Assembly: GCF_003367315.1 (NCBI RefSeq)
Contig: NZ_CP031415.1
Coordinates: 1,610,001-1,674,000, forward strand
DNA length: 64,000 bases
Origin: Saccharospirillum mangrovi
GTDB lineage: Bacteria > Pseudomonadota > Gammaproteobacteria > Pseudomonadales > Natronospirillaceae
Direction of reading: 5' to 3'
Positions 27,242 to 37,300 of this stretch are shown in pieces. The notes beneath the pieces were generated by a model. That model had not been told where the DNA came from, did not search any database, and was given only the letters and a program-made list of their open reading frames with translations. Position numbers and translations under genes: made by a program. Position 1 is the stretch's first letter, and each line of letters opens with the position of its first letter.

Positions 27242-28264
27242 CTAAGCCCGATAGGCTTCCAGTTGGGCATGAAACTTAGGATCGATGCCCTTTAATACCC
27301 GATCAATTGCCTGGTTTTGCACCTTGGCATCGAAATAATCCGGCCGGGGTTTGTCACTGTAATTGAAGCCAGAAAAGTCGAGTGACTTGGGACCGGCGTC
27401 GGCCATCTCAGCGGTGCGCTCAAAGGGAATAAAGGTGTAGCGTGATGGGTCGAGACTCGCCAGGCCTCGGAACATATCCAGGTGGTACATCGACCAGCCA
27501 TCAAGCGCTTTTTGATAATTGGGCTTTTGCATCCATTCTTCGGCCGATTGCTCACCAAACCGCGACACCGCCATTTGCCAAAAAGGTGGAAAATGCTGGT
27601 TGTTGTTAGGGTCCATGTTTTCCATTTTGAAAAACGAATCGATGGCCCAACTGGGGTCGCGTAACGTTACCCACCAATGCGGCTGTCCGCCAAACAGAGT
27701 ATTAAAGCGCGGAATGTCGTGCCCATAGCCAATACGTTTTTGAATTAACGGCGTGTCTTGCGGCCAGCAATCCTGCAACCACTGGCAATATTCGGCGAGC
27801 TCCAGCGACAATTCCAACGCGTGGCTTTGCGCAAATTCCGTTACGCAGAGGTGATAACTGGGCAGGCTGTCGTGGGTCATTTTCTGCAGAAAACGATGGT
27901 GATCGAGCCCACAGCTTTCCATCAGTTGTTTAAACAGATAGGTGCCGCCGGTGCGCATAAAGCCAATCACCAAATGGATTTCAGGGTGATTCAATCCGGC
28001 CGCTTCCGGAATGGTGCCGCCAGCCTTCAACGACTGATAGAGCGACATTAGCCGATCCATGGTGGCTTTGAAGCGGGGTTTGTCGATGACCAGTTCGTTA
28101 AAGCCTTGGCGCGATTGCTGAGTCAGTTTGTCAAACTCGTCGCGTTGTAAGTTGTGACCAGACAACCCCCGACTTTCCCAACCGTCTTCCGGACGGATGC
28201 CGCCGAGATGCTGCACATAGGCCTCGTGCAAAGGGTGAATTTTACCGTCGAGAAAAAGTTTCAT
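27242..28264 (-). CDS. sulfotransferase-like protein in the flagellin-modification operon
   Basis: 340 residues. VIGFMRTGGTYLFKQL (99-114) resembles the 5'-phosphosulfate loop, and VTLRDPSWAIDSFF (199-212) resembles the 3'-phosphate motif, with Arg202 and Ser206/Ser210 in the expected places. These are the PAPS-binding elements of cytosolic-type sulfotransferases. There is no signal peptide or membrane helix. It overlaps the end of maf by 4 bases, so the two are translated from one transcript. It may add sulfate to the flagellin nonulosonate or to Maf-modified flagellin; the substrate is inferred only from position, and a non-sulfotransferase P-loop enzyme cannot be excluded. Confidence 0.7.
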   Translation of the reverse strand: MKLFLDGKIHPLHEAYVQHLGGIRPEDGWESRGLSGHNLQRDEFDKLTQQSRQGFNELVIDKPRFKATMDRLMSLYQSLKAGGTIPEAAGLNHPEIHLVIGFMRTGGTYLFKQLMESCGLDHHRFLQKMTHDSLPSYHLCVTEFAQSHALELSLELAEYCQWLQDCWPQDTPLIQKRIGYGHDIPRFNTLFGGQPHWWVTLRDPSWAIDSFFKMENMDPNNNQHFPPFWQMAVSRFGEQSAEEWMQKPNYQKALDGWSMYHLDMFRGLASLDPSRYTFIPFERTAEMADAGPKSLDFSGFNYSDKPRPDYFDAKVQNQAIDRVLKGIDPKFHAQLEAYRA

Positions 28265-30360
28265 TGCAGGTTGTCCGTATTAAAAGGTGAAGCAAATTGC
28301 TGCTGATAGAACGGATCGTCGACCATTTCAGTGATGCGTTTGTCCAGCCAGGTGTCTTCTTCGATGCTCAGGTCTCGCTGTCCCACCCAGTCGTAGTGCT
28401 CCGGTAATTTATCCACCAGATCGATAAAGCGTTGTCGCCAGATCGCCAGGTTGCGGTTGGCAACCTCCTCGTCCGGTGTGGTGAACGCCGCCGTTAACGC
28501 TGCATTGAAGTAATGCCAGAAAGTGCCGCGAATCAGAAAGTACATGGAATTTCGCGTCTGGAAATAATGCCGTTGCAGGCGTCGACTCAGGTTCAACAGG
28601 CTGATGATCAAAGCGCCCCGGTCGTCGGGCATCTTCATCAATTCGTCTTTGACCAGTTGGCAGGCGGCTTGTAAGAAGTCGCTGCCTTTTTTCAAACCGT
28701 TTTCTATCTCAGTCGGCATGATGATCACTGTCTCAGCGAGCAATGTCTGGCGATAGTCGTTCTGATTGAAGGATTCGCCCAACGAGGCTTCAAACTCAGC
28801 CTGTTCCCGGATGACCTCGGTGTATTCGATGTGTGCGCCCATCGAGCAGTTGTACACCGAACAACGCTGCTGGTGCAGCGCCAGCAATTTCTCAACCCGG
28901 TCGCGAGCGGCGTTATAGATGGGCTCGGTGATCAGATCTTCATTGTCGATGGAGCGCACGCGCATTTGTGCGGTTCGCTGCGTTGCAATGTCTTGCAAGT
29001 GTTTTGGCGCTTTGGCATCGAAGTACACACTGCCGTTGGCGTGCGAGTGTTTGACGTCGCGATAACCAAAATCCATCCCGAACAGGAAGACTTTCTTGAA
29101 GCCCAGTTGAATGGCCAGTCCGGTTGCTGCGTTGGTACAGGTCGGTGTCATGCCGTGCAACTGAGCTGCGCATTGATCGCCAAACATGGCGTGCAACGAA
29201 GTGGAATCCTTGAAATACATGAAGGCATGCGATGCCAGCTCAAAGACCTTGGGATTGAGCTGAACGGCACCGGCGAGCAACGGTACCTGATAGTTCTCAT
29301 CGAGGGTGTGGGACAGATGCAAAACCGTGGCGTAGTCCGATTCAATTTCGACGTGCAGGTCCGGCACGATGTCGTGGTGCTTGAGCACCGACAACGCTGT
29401 GCCCGCTGAAAACAGAAAGATGCGATCACGGTTGGCTTTGATCCAGTCGATGCGCTGGTTCAATGACGGGCCAGCACCCACGATCACCGCCGGTTTTTCG
29501 TCAACCCAATGCAACAGGCTCTGGGGTAGGGCCTTGGGTAACACCGGAATGAGATTGCGCAGGCTGTGCAGGGTGTTGTTCAGCTGGTTGGCTTCATCGT
29601 CATAAAAACCCCAGGCGGTAATAAAGACCTTAAACTCGGCTTGAACGCGCTGGATGATGCGATCGTAGAAGGCACTTTTCAGATGGTTGTAGAAGACGTT
29701 CATCGTCGGGAACAGTGGAATGTAGTGTGACAACTCGTTCCACATGCCCTGGAAGAATTTTTCATCGTCGTCGGTCTGAACCAGGATGAAATTAAAAAAG
29801 CGGCCTTGATCCCGTGTAAAGCGCGGGATGATGTCGTACCAATCGGTCATGTAGAGCGACATCAGCAACGATTCAGGGCTGTGATCGGCAATCAGCACGA
29901 TGCGGCAGTCGCGTTGTTCCAGATAACGTTGAATGTGCAGACCGCTGCCGATGTTGGTGAACACGATGATCGGAATAAAGTCCGGCAAATAATGGTGGTG
30001 CTTATCCATGTGCTGGTAATCCATCTGGCGCATGGTCTGGTTCAGATGGTGGTGGAAGAAGCGGGGGCCGCCGTAGTCGTTGCGGCTGATGGGTTCCAGG
30101 GTTCGGATCGGCGCATTGACCGGGAAGATATCGCCGAACGCGGCCACTTCTTCGTCGACGTATTTTTCACCGTCACCCAGGTACAGCGAGCGCTGACCAT
30201 CAAAAATGTCCCAGCGTTGCTGCTCTTCACTCACCGACAGCGTCAACCGTTCAAAACGGACCTCTTTCAGGACGTTAAAAAGTTCCGGCATGTTTTGCTG
30301 GAAGAAACTCAGGTTGCGTTGAAAGCGTTCTTGTATCGCTTGCTGGCTAAAAGCCCACAT
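28261..30360 (-). CDS. maf: Maf family flagellin nonulosonate glycosyltransferase
   Basis: 699 residues, the typical large Maf size. The central MAF_flag10 (DUF115) domain begins about residue 280, with the nucleotide-binding motif AVIVGAGPSLNQRIDW (291-306) and then LFSAGTALSVLKHHDIVPDL and HVEIESDY. N- and C-terminal helical regions flank it. Maf proteins transfer pseudaminic or legionaminic acid from CMP to Ser/Thr of flagellin before export. It is divergent from fliC, its likely substrate, and next to the complete CMP-legionaminic acid operon. A sigma-54 site lies ~70 bases upstream. Confidence 0.9.
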   Translation of the reverse strand: MWAFSQQAIQERFQRNLSFFQQNMPELFNVLKEVRFERLTLSVSEEQQRWDIFDGQRSLYLGDGEKYVDEEVAAFGDIFPVNAPIRTLEPISRNDYGGPRFFHHHLNQTMRQMDYQHMDKHHHYLPDFIPIIVFTNIGSGLHIQRYLEQRDCRIVLIADHSPESLLMSLYMTDWYDIIPRFTRDQGRFFNFILVQTDDDEKFFQGMWNELSHYIPLFPTMNVFYNHLKSAFYDRIIQRVQAEFKVFITAWGFYDDEANQLNNTLHSLRNLIPVLPKALPQSLLHWVDEKPAVIVGAGPSLNQRIDWIKANRDRIFLFSAGTALSVLKHHDIVPDLHVEIESDYATVLHLSHTLDENYQVPLLAGAVQLNPKVFELASHAFMYFKDSTSLHAMFGDQCAAQLHGMTPTCTNAATGLAIQLGFKKVFLFGMDFGYRDVKHSHANGSVYFDAKAPKHLQDIATQRTAQMRVRSIDNEDLITEPIYNAARDRVEKLLALHQQRCSVYNCSMGAHIEYTEVIREQAEFEASLGESFNQNDYRQTLLAETVIIMPTEIENGLKKGSDFLQAACQLVKDELMKMPDDRGALIISLLNLSRRLQRHYFQTRNSMYFLIRGTFWHYFNAALTAAFTTPDEEVANRNLAIWRQRFIDLVDKLPEHYDWVGQRDLSIEEDTWLDKRITEMVDDPFYQQQFASPFNTDNLQ

Positions 30361-30429
30361 AGATCAATGCTCTTGATGGTGATTCAGATTGGCCGCCAGT
30401 GTATCCCGACTGACCCTTTGATGTGACTT

Positions 30430-30446
30430 AGCAGGATCTGTGCCAG
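30430..30446 (-). promoter_or_regulatory. sigma-54 promoter for maf operon
   Basis: On the minus strand CTGGCACAGATCCTGCT with GG and GC exactly ten bases apart (GG at 30444-30443, GC at 30432-30431). The -24 half is ideal. It is ~70 bases upstream of maf and divergent from the sigma-28 site of fliC. Confidence 0.7.
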
Positions 30447-30497
30447 TCATATTCCATAAGTTGTTATTTAAAAGACGAATTAATAGCTAAAAGATAT

Positions 30498-30524
30498 AAA
30501 AGTATTTGCCAAGGCCGCCGTTAA
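30498..30524 (+). promoter_or_regulatory. sigma-28 promoter for fliC
   Basis: AAAAGTAT (30498-30505), 11 bases, GCCGTTAA (30517-30524), against TAAAGTTT-N11-GCCGATAA: 6 of 8 and 7 of 8 matches with exact spacing. It is ~75 bases upstream of the flagellin start, the classical FliA-dependent position. Confidence 0.8.
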
Positions 30525-30598
30525 AGGGAGCGTAAACAAACAACATCGCTGAGCTTGGCTGCAGTAGAGCGGTTGGCGAAAGCGAAGGAGATGAGTGT

Positions 30599-33500
30599 AT
30601 GCCTCAGATCATTAACACGAACATCGCCTCCTTGAACGCTCAGAGGAATCTGAACACGTCTCAGGATGCCAACAGCACCGCCTTGCAGCGTCTGTCGTCC
30701 GGTCTGCGGATCAACAGCGCCAAGGATGATGCGGCCGGTCTGGCGATTTCTACCCGCTTCGAGTCTCAAACCAAGGGCTTGAACGTGGCTATCCGTAACG
30801 CCGGTGACGGTATCTCTCTGGCCCAGACTGCTGAAGGTGCTCTGGGTGCGATGACCGAAAACCTGCAGCGTATTCGTGAATTGGCGGTTCAGGCTTCTAA
30901 CGAAACCAACTCCGAATCCGACCGTATCGCTCTGCAACAAGAAGTGGATCAGCTGATCGAGGAAATCACTCGTACAGCTGAGGAAACCAACTTCAACGGC
31001 CGTAACCTGCTGGATGGTTCCTTCAACGGTACTTTCCAGGTCGGTGCTAACGCTGGTGATGTGGTTAACATCTCTATCTCTGAGCTGACTGCCGGCAAAC
31101 TGGGTGCTTCTGACACCGTTGGTGTGAGCGCCGTGGGCAGCGATCAGGCGTTGAGCAACGGTGACTTGATCATCAATGGCGTTCCCATTCCGCCGTCCAA
31201 GGCTGAAGACGACACCAGCTCTTTCGCTGAAGCCGACACCAGCTCCATCGCTAAAGCGGCCGCCATCAACTCTGTCTCTGATGAGACTGGTGTTAAGGCG
31301 TACGTCACTGAAAACGTGGCCGCCGGTTCTGAAATGGAAGACGGCACAGCGGTCAGCGGTACCATCACGCTGAACGGTGTTGAGATCGAAATTCAGACCA
31401 CTTCCAGCGCCGATACCACTCGTGCCTCTGTGGCTGAAGCGATCAACGCTTTCGCTGAGCAAACCGGTGTGCGTGCGGTTAACTCTGGTACTTCTGCCAA
31501 CGGCGTAACGCTGGTTGCTGAAGACGGCCGTAACATCACTGTCGATCTGGGTACTTTGACCACAGCTCAAACAGGTTTGGCAGCTAACGATACCTACCAA
31601 GGTGGCTACACCCTGGTTGCCAACGGTGACGTTGATGAAATCGTCATCTCCGGTGGTGACGGTACTGGCGGCGGTAACCTGGCGAACGCGGGTCTGACGG
31701 CTGGTACTTATCAGCGCGGTGCCGCTCAGCTGGCCTCTACTTCAACCTCAACCACCAGCGGTGTTGGTTTCCAAACCAACACAGTGATGAGTGCCTTGGG
31801 TTCAGACGGTATCTTCGGTCTGTCTGGTGGCATGTTCACCTCTGACCTGGCTGCCGGCATGACTGGTACCAGCGGTCTGGCGGTATACGGTACGGTCGCC
31901 GAAGTGATTACCGTGACCGTTGGCGGTAACAGCGCGGTAATGACTTACAGCTCCATCGACATGGGTGCCGATACTCTGGCTGCGGCTATCAACGCGGCTG
32001 GTAGCGGCTCTGTCGAAGTCAGCGCTGAAACTCGTGTGGATCTGACCTTTGCTGGCTACACCTCAGCTGGTTTCGCTACCACTGGTACGATCCAAATCCG
32101 AGACACCCAGTCAACCGGTGCTTTGCTGGGCACTTTGTCGATTGCCAGTGGTCAGACCGTTGAGCAGTTGGCGGGTGCGATCAACGCTGCGTTCACCAGT
32201 ATCGTGGCGACCTTCGACACCACAGGCTCTATCTCGCTGACGGATGTTGATGGCAACACCCTGGCGTTCTTTGCAACGGCTGCCTTCGGCAACGCGGTGA
32301 CGGCTGACTTCCTGAGTGCGACCGGTACTGTATCAGCCACTGTGGCTGATATTGCCGATACCAACGTTCGTTACGGCTTCGGCTACATCAAAGATGTGGA
32401 CGTGACTGACGGTGACGTATCTCAGATCCAGATCAGCTCCAACCGTATGGCTGACACCTCTACTGCCAACCTGTCTACCTTCCTGACTCGTGGCACAGCC
32501 GGTGTTGCCAGCCCGGTGAACGCTCTGTTGATCGACGTTGCATCCAGCACCTACGGTCTGGAAAACGGCGACCTGCTGATCAACGGCGTATCCATCGATG
32601 CGGCTGACCCGCTGACTGACACCGCTTCGGCCAAAAAGGCGAGCGACGGCTCTAACATCCAGTCCGCTGATAAGACTAAGAGTGGTATCGCCATTGCGGC
32701 TGCCATCAATAAAGTCTCTGAAGAGACCGGTGTTACCGCCACAGTCAACGCCACCAAGGTGGTCGGTTCTGACGAAAACACCGATGCCAACGTAACCGCT
32801 GCTCAAGCAATCTACGGAGCGGGTGACGCCGGTAAGATCTACATCAACGGTGTAGACCTGGGTGTGATCTCACTGGTCGACGATGGCTCTGGCGGCATCG
32901 ATCTGGAACGCAGCCGTCAAGCGGCTATCGACCTGATCAACCAGAAATCCGGTCTGACAGGTGTCACAGCGGAAGACAACGGTGAGTCCATCACCTTGAT
33001 CGCTGCTGATGGTCGTAACGTCTCTGTGGCAATCGACAACGATAACCACAACAACGGCGTTGCCGATCCGTCTGATACAGGCTTCGGTGCTCTGATCGGT
33101 CTGGACTCTGCGCTCGACGGCATTGGTGAAGCGGACATCGGTACGGCTGGTCCGTCCAACGTGGTTGGTGATCGTGGTGACACCTCTGAAGGTGTGGCTT
33201 ACGAGACTACCTACGCCACTGTGACGCTGAACTCTGCCAAAGGCATCGACATCAGTGCCGGTACCGGTGGTAAGGATGAGCTGGAAGACCTGGGCTTCAC
33301 CGTAGGTAACTTCGGTGGTGGTACCGACGGCGCCTTCCTGAAAGACCTCGACATCACTACCTTCGAGGGTGCTCAGGAAGCGATCAACGCCATCGATAAC
33401 GCCCTGGATACCGTAGCCAGCCAGCGTGCTGCCCTCGGTGCGATCCAGAACCGTTTCGAGTCTACCGTCAGCAACCTGCAGATCACCGCAGAGAACCTGA

Positions 33501-33646
33501 CAGCGGCCAACTCGCGGATTCGCGACGCGGACTTCGCAGCTGAAACGGCTGAGCTGTCTCGGACTCAGGTACTGCAGCAAGCGGGTATCTCCATCCTGGC
33601 GCAGGCCAACCAGCGGCCGCAACAGGTGCTGTCACTGCTCGGTTAA
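30599..33646 (+). CDS. fliC: FliC, giant flagellin
   Basis: 1015 residues, about twice a common flagellin. The N-terminal D0/D1 (PQIINTNIASLNAQRNLNTS, LQRLSSGLRINSAKDDAAG) and C-terminal D1/D0 (NRFESTVSNLQITAENLTAA, QVLQQAGISILAQANQRPQQ) are canonical. The middle carries two copies of a flagellin-IN type segment at ~183-320 (NGDLIINGVPI) and ~652-815 (NGDLLINGVSI). Between them is a module (~436-575) related to the FlgE/FlgK insert (AETRVDLTF). A Ser/Thr-rich stretch near 378-388 could be glycosylated. Codons favour CGT, GGT and TCT more than the neighbours, as in highly expressed genes. AAGGAG precedes the ATG. Confidence 0.97.
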   Translation: MPQIINTNIASLNAQRNLNTSQDANSTALQRLSSGLRINSAKDDAAGLAISTRFESQTKGLNVAIRNAGDGISLAQTAEGALGAMTENLQRIRELAVQASNETNSESDRIALQQEVDQLIEEITRTAEETNFNGRNLLDGSFNGTFQVGANAGDVVNISISELTAGKLGASDTVGVSAVGSDQALSNGDLIINGVPIPPSKAEDDTSSFAEADTSSIAKAAAINSVSDETGVKAYVTENVAAGSEMEDGTAVSGTITLNGVEIEIQTTSSADTTRASVAEAINAFAEQTGVRAVNSGTSANGVTLVAEDGRNITVDLGTLTTAQTGLAANDTYQGGYTLVANGDVDEIVISGGDGTGGGNLANAGLTAGTYQRGAAQLASTSTSTTSGVGFQTNTVMSALGSDGIFGLSGGMFTSDLAAGMTGTSGLAVYGTVAEVITVTVGGNSAVMTYSSIDMGADTLAAAINAAGSGSVEVSAETRVDLTFAGYTSAGFATTGTIQIRDTQSTGALLGTLSIASGQTVEQLAGAINAAFTSIVATFDTTGSISLTDVDGNTLAFFATAAFGNAVTADFLSATGTVSATVADIADTNVRYGFGYIKDVDVTDGDVSQIQISSNRMADTSTANLSTFLTRGTAGVASPVNALLIDVASSTYGLENGDLLINGVSIDAADPLTDTASAKKASDGSNIQSADKTKSGIAIAAAINKVSEETGVTATVNATKVVGSDENTDANVTAAQAIYGAGDAGKIYINGVDLGVISLVDDGSGGIDLERSRQAAIDLINQKSGLTGVTAEDNGESITLIAADGRNVSVAIDNDNHNNGVADPSDTGFGALIGLDSALDGIGEADIGTAGPSNVVGDRGDTSEGVAYETTYATVTLNSAKGIDISAGTGGKDELEDLGFTVGNFGGGTDGAFLKDLDITTFEGAQEAINAIDNALDTVASQRAALGAIQNRFESTVSNLQITAENLTAANSRIRDADFAAETAELSRTQVLQQAGISILAQANQRPQQVLSLLG

Positions 33647-33656
33647 TAGCGTGACC

Positions 33657-33682
33657 GGGTCGGGTCCAGGAGGGCCCGACCC
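33657..33682 (+). terminator. hairpin after fliC
   Basis: An 11-bp stem with one G-T wobble (33657-33667 and 33672-33682) closes an AGGA loop 10 bases after the fliC stop. It lacks a T-tract, so it may stabilise the abundant fliC mRNA or attenuate reading into flaG. Confidence 0.6.
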
Positions 33683-33731
33683 CATCAGCCAGGCTCTTGC
33701 GGCCTGAACCGAAGGTGACTGGAGGTGAGTT

Positions 33732-34169
33732 ATGAGTGAATTGAACGGTACTACGACGTCGTCACTGAACGCTCGACCATCCGCACCGCTGAATACGGCG
33801 GCAAAGGTCAGCCAGAATAGCGGCCAACCCTTGCCGACCCAGACAGTGGAAAAGGCCGGACCAGCCATAGTGCTGCCGTCGGTCAGCTCCGACACCAAAG
33901 CCCAGGAAGAAACGGTCGAGATCAAAGCGACCCAGGCTTCAGAAGCGGAGGAACTGGAACTGGCCGTTGCCAAGCTGAACGATTACGTACAGCAAACGGA
34001 ACGGAAGCTGAACTTCCAGGTCGATGAAGAATCCGGATTGACGGTCATCCGAGTGTTCGATAAGCAATCGGATGAATTGATCCGCCAGATTCCAAGCGAG
34101 GAAGTGGTGTCATTGGCCCAGAAATTGAATCAGGAAGAGCCATTGATGTTGTTTTCTGCGCAAGTCTAG
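33732..34169 (+). CDS. flaG: FlaG family protein
   Basis: 145 residues. The first ~70 are low-complexity and Ser/Thr/Pro-rich. The conserved FlaG region covers ~75-145 (KLNDYVQQTERKLNFQVDEE, TVIRVFDKQSDELIRQIPSE, EVVSLAQKL). FlaG proteins are found between flagellin and cap genes and influence filament length in Pseudomonas and other genera; the mechanism is not well known. A GGAGGTGAG site precedes the ATG. No separate promoter is evident, so it probably depends on read-through from fliC. Confidence 0.9.
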   Translation: MSELNGTTTSSLNARPSAPLNTAAKVSQNSGQPLPTQTVEKAGPAIVLPSVSSDTKAQEETVEIKATQASEAEELELAVAKLNDYVQQTERKLNFQVDEESGLTVIRVFDKQSDELIRQIPSEEVVSLAQKLNQEEPLMLFSAQV

Positions 34170-34229
34170 GATCGTCAGAAATCGTCAAGGGTTTGACGCA
34201 GCGACAACAGTTCGTAACCAAAGGGGGTA

Positions 34230-34256
34230 TCAAGGGTAGCCGGCCAAGGCCGATAC
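34230..34256 (+). promoter_or_regulatory. sigma-28 promoter for fliD
   Basis: TCAAGGGT (34230-34237), 11 bases, GCCGATAC (34249-34256): 5 of 8 and 7 of 8 matches to the FliA consensus with exact spacing. It lies ~80 bases before fliD. Confidence 0.6.
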
Positions 34257-34336
34257 ACTTGATATCCTTTTCCTGTTTCAGGGGACAGTCCAGTCCCGCA
34301 GGAAAAGGTCCCATTGATCAGTAGGGTGTTGTTGCT

Positions 34337-37300
34337 ATGGCCAGTGTTTCATCCTTGGGCGTCGGCTCAGGTCTGCTGACCAGCGAGTTGCTGGAAGATA
34401 TTCTCGCCGCCGAGCGAGAGGCAACCGATCTGCGTTTGGATCGCAAGCAGGCTGAAATTGAAACCAAGATCACCGCTTATGGTGAATTGCGCAGTTCGCT
34501 CGACAAATTACAGTCGGCCACCGCAGCGCTCTCTAACGCCAACACCATCAAAAGTTCCTCGGCGACCAGCAGCGACGAAAGCGCGCTGACCGCGACCACC
34601 AATACGACCGCCTCACCGGGCAGCTACCAGATTGCCATTGATCAGGTAGCGAGTGCTCATACGCTGGCGTCGAAATCCTATTCGTCCATCAACGACACCG
34701 TCGGTACCGGCACGCTGACTTTCAGCTTTGGTACCACCAATTACGACGGTGGCGGCAATTACGACAGTTTTGATCAGAACGGCGATATCACCAGTGTGTC
34801 CATCGATATCACTTCTGAAAACAACACGCTCTCGGGCTTGCGCGACACCATCAACAAAGAAGTGGATGGCGTTACCGCCAGCCTGGTGTTCGACGGCAGT
34901 GGCTATCGTTTGTTGCTGACCAGCGAACAGACCGGCGAAGAGACCAGCATGGAAATCACCGCCTCTGGTGATGCCGGCCTGCAATCTCTGGCCTACAACT
35001 CTGCGCAGAATGTTCCCGGCACCAACATGACCGAAACGCAGCGCGGCCAGGACGCCATTTTGCGCATTAACGGTTTGGAAGTGACGTCCGCCGACAACCA
35101 GGTCGATCAGGTTATTCAGGGCGTGACGCTGAATCTGAATCAGGTCACCACCGGCAATATCAGCCTGAACGTGACGCGCGACACCGGCGAAGTCGCCGAC
35201 AAAATGGAAGCCTACGTCGAGGCTTACAACGAGTTCAAACTGATCTACGACGAAGTCACCAAGTACGATCCCGACAGCCAGGAAGCCGGCATCCTGCTGG
35301 GCGACTCCGCCGTGCGAAACCTGTATTCCGACGTGCGCAACAGCATGTCGACTATGGTGACCGGCCTGATTGGCGGTAAGTACAACAGCCTGTCGCAGGT
35401 CGGTCTGGGCACCGACAGGAACAACAATTTTCAGCTGACCTTTAACCGCAGTAATTTCATCAAGGCGCTGAACGACAACGCCGATGCGATGGCGGGCTTG
35501 TTGGCGACGCAACAGACCATTACTGACAGCCAGATCAGCTTTGTCACCCAGACCAACAAAACCCAGCCGGGTGAATACGACATCTTTATTGAGCGCGCGG
35601 CGACTCAGGCGCAATGGCAAGGCCTGTCTACCAGCGCTCTGGCATTTGGTTCCAATCTGGTGATTGGCGGCAGTAACGACAGCTTCACCATGGAGCTGAA
35701 CGGCACCACCCGGACGGTCACCCTGGAGCAAGGCAGTTACAGCAGTGGCGATGAACTGGCGTTGATGATTCAGGATTCCATCAATGCGGCGTTTAACGGT
35801 TCGCAAACCGCCACCGTTGCCTTCGATGCGTCATCGCAAAGTTTGAGCATCACCTCGTCCAAGTTTGGCAGTGCCTCAACCGTCAACATTACCGGCACCG
35901 ATGCCACCGTGGCGGAAACGCTGGGCCTGGGTAAAGCCGGGCAGGGCGGTGTTAACGGTCAGTACTTCAAAGCGCTGGGCGTTACCGGTTTTGCCGCCAC
36001 CAGCTTGCCGGGCACGCAAACGGTAACCGCCGATCAGGGCATCAATTTCAGCACTAACACGGTCAGTTTTGATCTGACCGTAACGGGCACCGGCACCGGT
36101 TTGGACGGTGTTCCCACCACCATTACGCTGGATGAAGACTGGAGCGACATCGTCGACGTCAACGGTAACGTTACGACCGATCGGGATCGCGAAGACGTAC
36201 TCACCTACATCCAGTCCGAATTAAATGACGCCGGTTTTAACGGCATTGTCAGCGCTGCGTTCGACAGCTCCGGTCGGTTGTATTTCCGCACCGAAGAGCA
36301 GGCCGGCAGCCAGACCCTGGAGATCTCCAACACCAATGTCACCGGCGCCGACTTCCTCGGTTTGCAAGAAGGTGTGCAGTCCAGCGGCGTCACCATCAAC
36401 GCTGGCGCGGAATTCCAATTAAGCCTGGATAACCGCCAGGTGGCGGTAACCTCCGGATTGATCACCGTTCCGCCAGGTACCTATGAAACACCGGCAGACC
36501 TGGCCGCCGCGATTGAGACCGCCATCAACGCCGACGCCACCATTCAGGCCGGGGCATCGGGTGCGCAGACCACGGGCGGCAGCCGCAACATCAACAACAC
36601 CATCGATTTTGCCTCCAACCCGGCGCAGTTCCAGTTCAACCTGAACGGCACCGATCACACCATCGACGTCGATGCCAATGGCACCGACAACCTCGACAGC
36701 ATCCAGCAAGCCCTGGATGCCGAACTGGGTGCCGGTGTCGTCACTGCATACAAAGTCGGCAATGGACTGGTGTTGAAAACCGATGCCGCCGGCTCGAGTG
36801 AAATTCTGGAAATCACCAAAGACGGCGCTGGTGCCAGCACCGCCGCCGGTTCGGTTGATCTGTCTACTGGCATCGATTTCAGCGCCAGCCCGGCTAGCTT
36901 CACCATTGCCGTGGACGGCATCGACATTGATGTCACCGTCGATGGCGATGGTACCGCTGGCAGCAACGACGCCGAATCCAACCTGGCGATGATTCAGGCA
37001 GCGTTGGATGAAGCCTTGGTTCAGTCGGGTGGCGGTGGCGAATTCCAGGCCGGCGACGTGGTTGCGCGTCTGGATGCCAGCAATCAGTTGTACTTCGAAA
37101 CCGTCTCTAAAAATGGTCAGAAAACCGAAGCCACCTTTGGCGCCGATTCGACCATTGAGCTGAAAAATACCGACGCCAACGCCCAGGGTGTTCTGGGACT
37201 GGCCGACCAGGGCCCGTTGATCAACGGCGCCGACGGTTTCGGATTGGACTTGGGCCAATACAAGGGTTTCGATTCTACTGCCAGTGTCAGCTATGAAACC

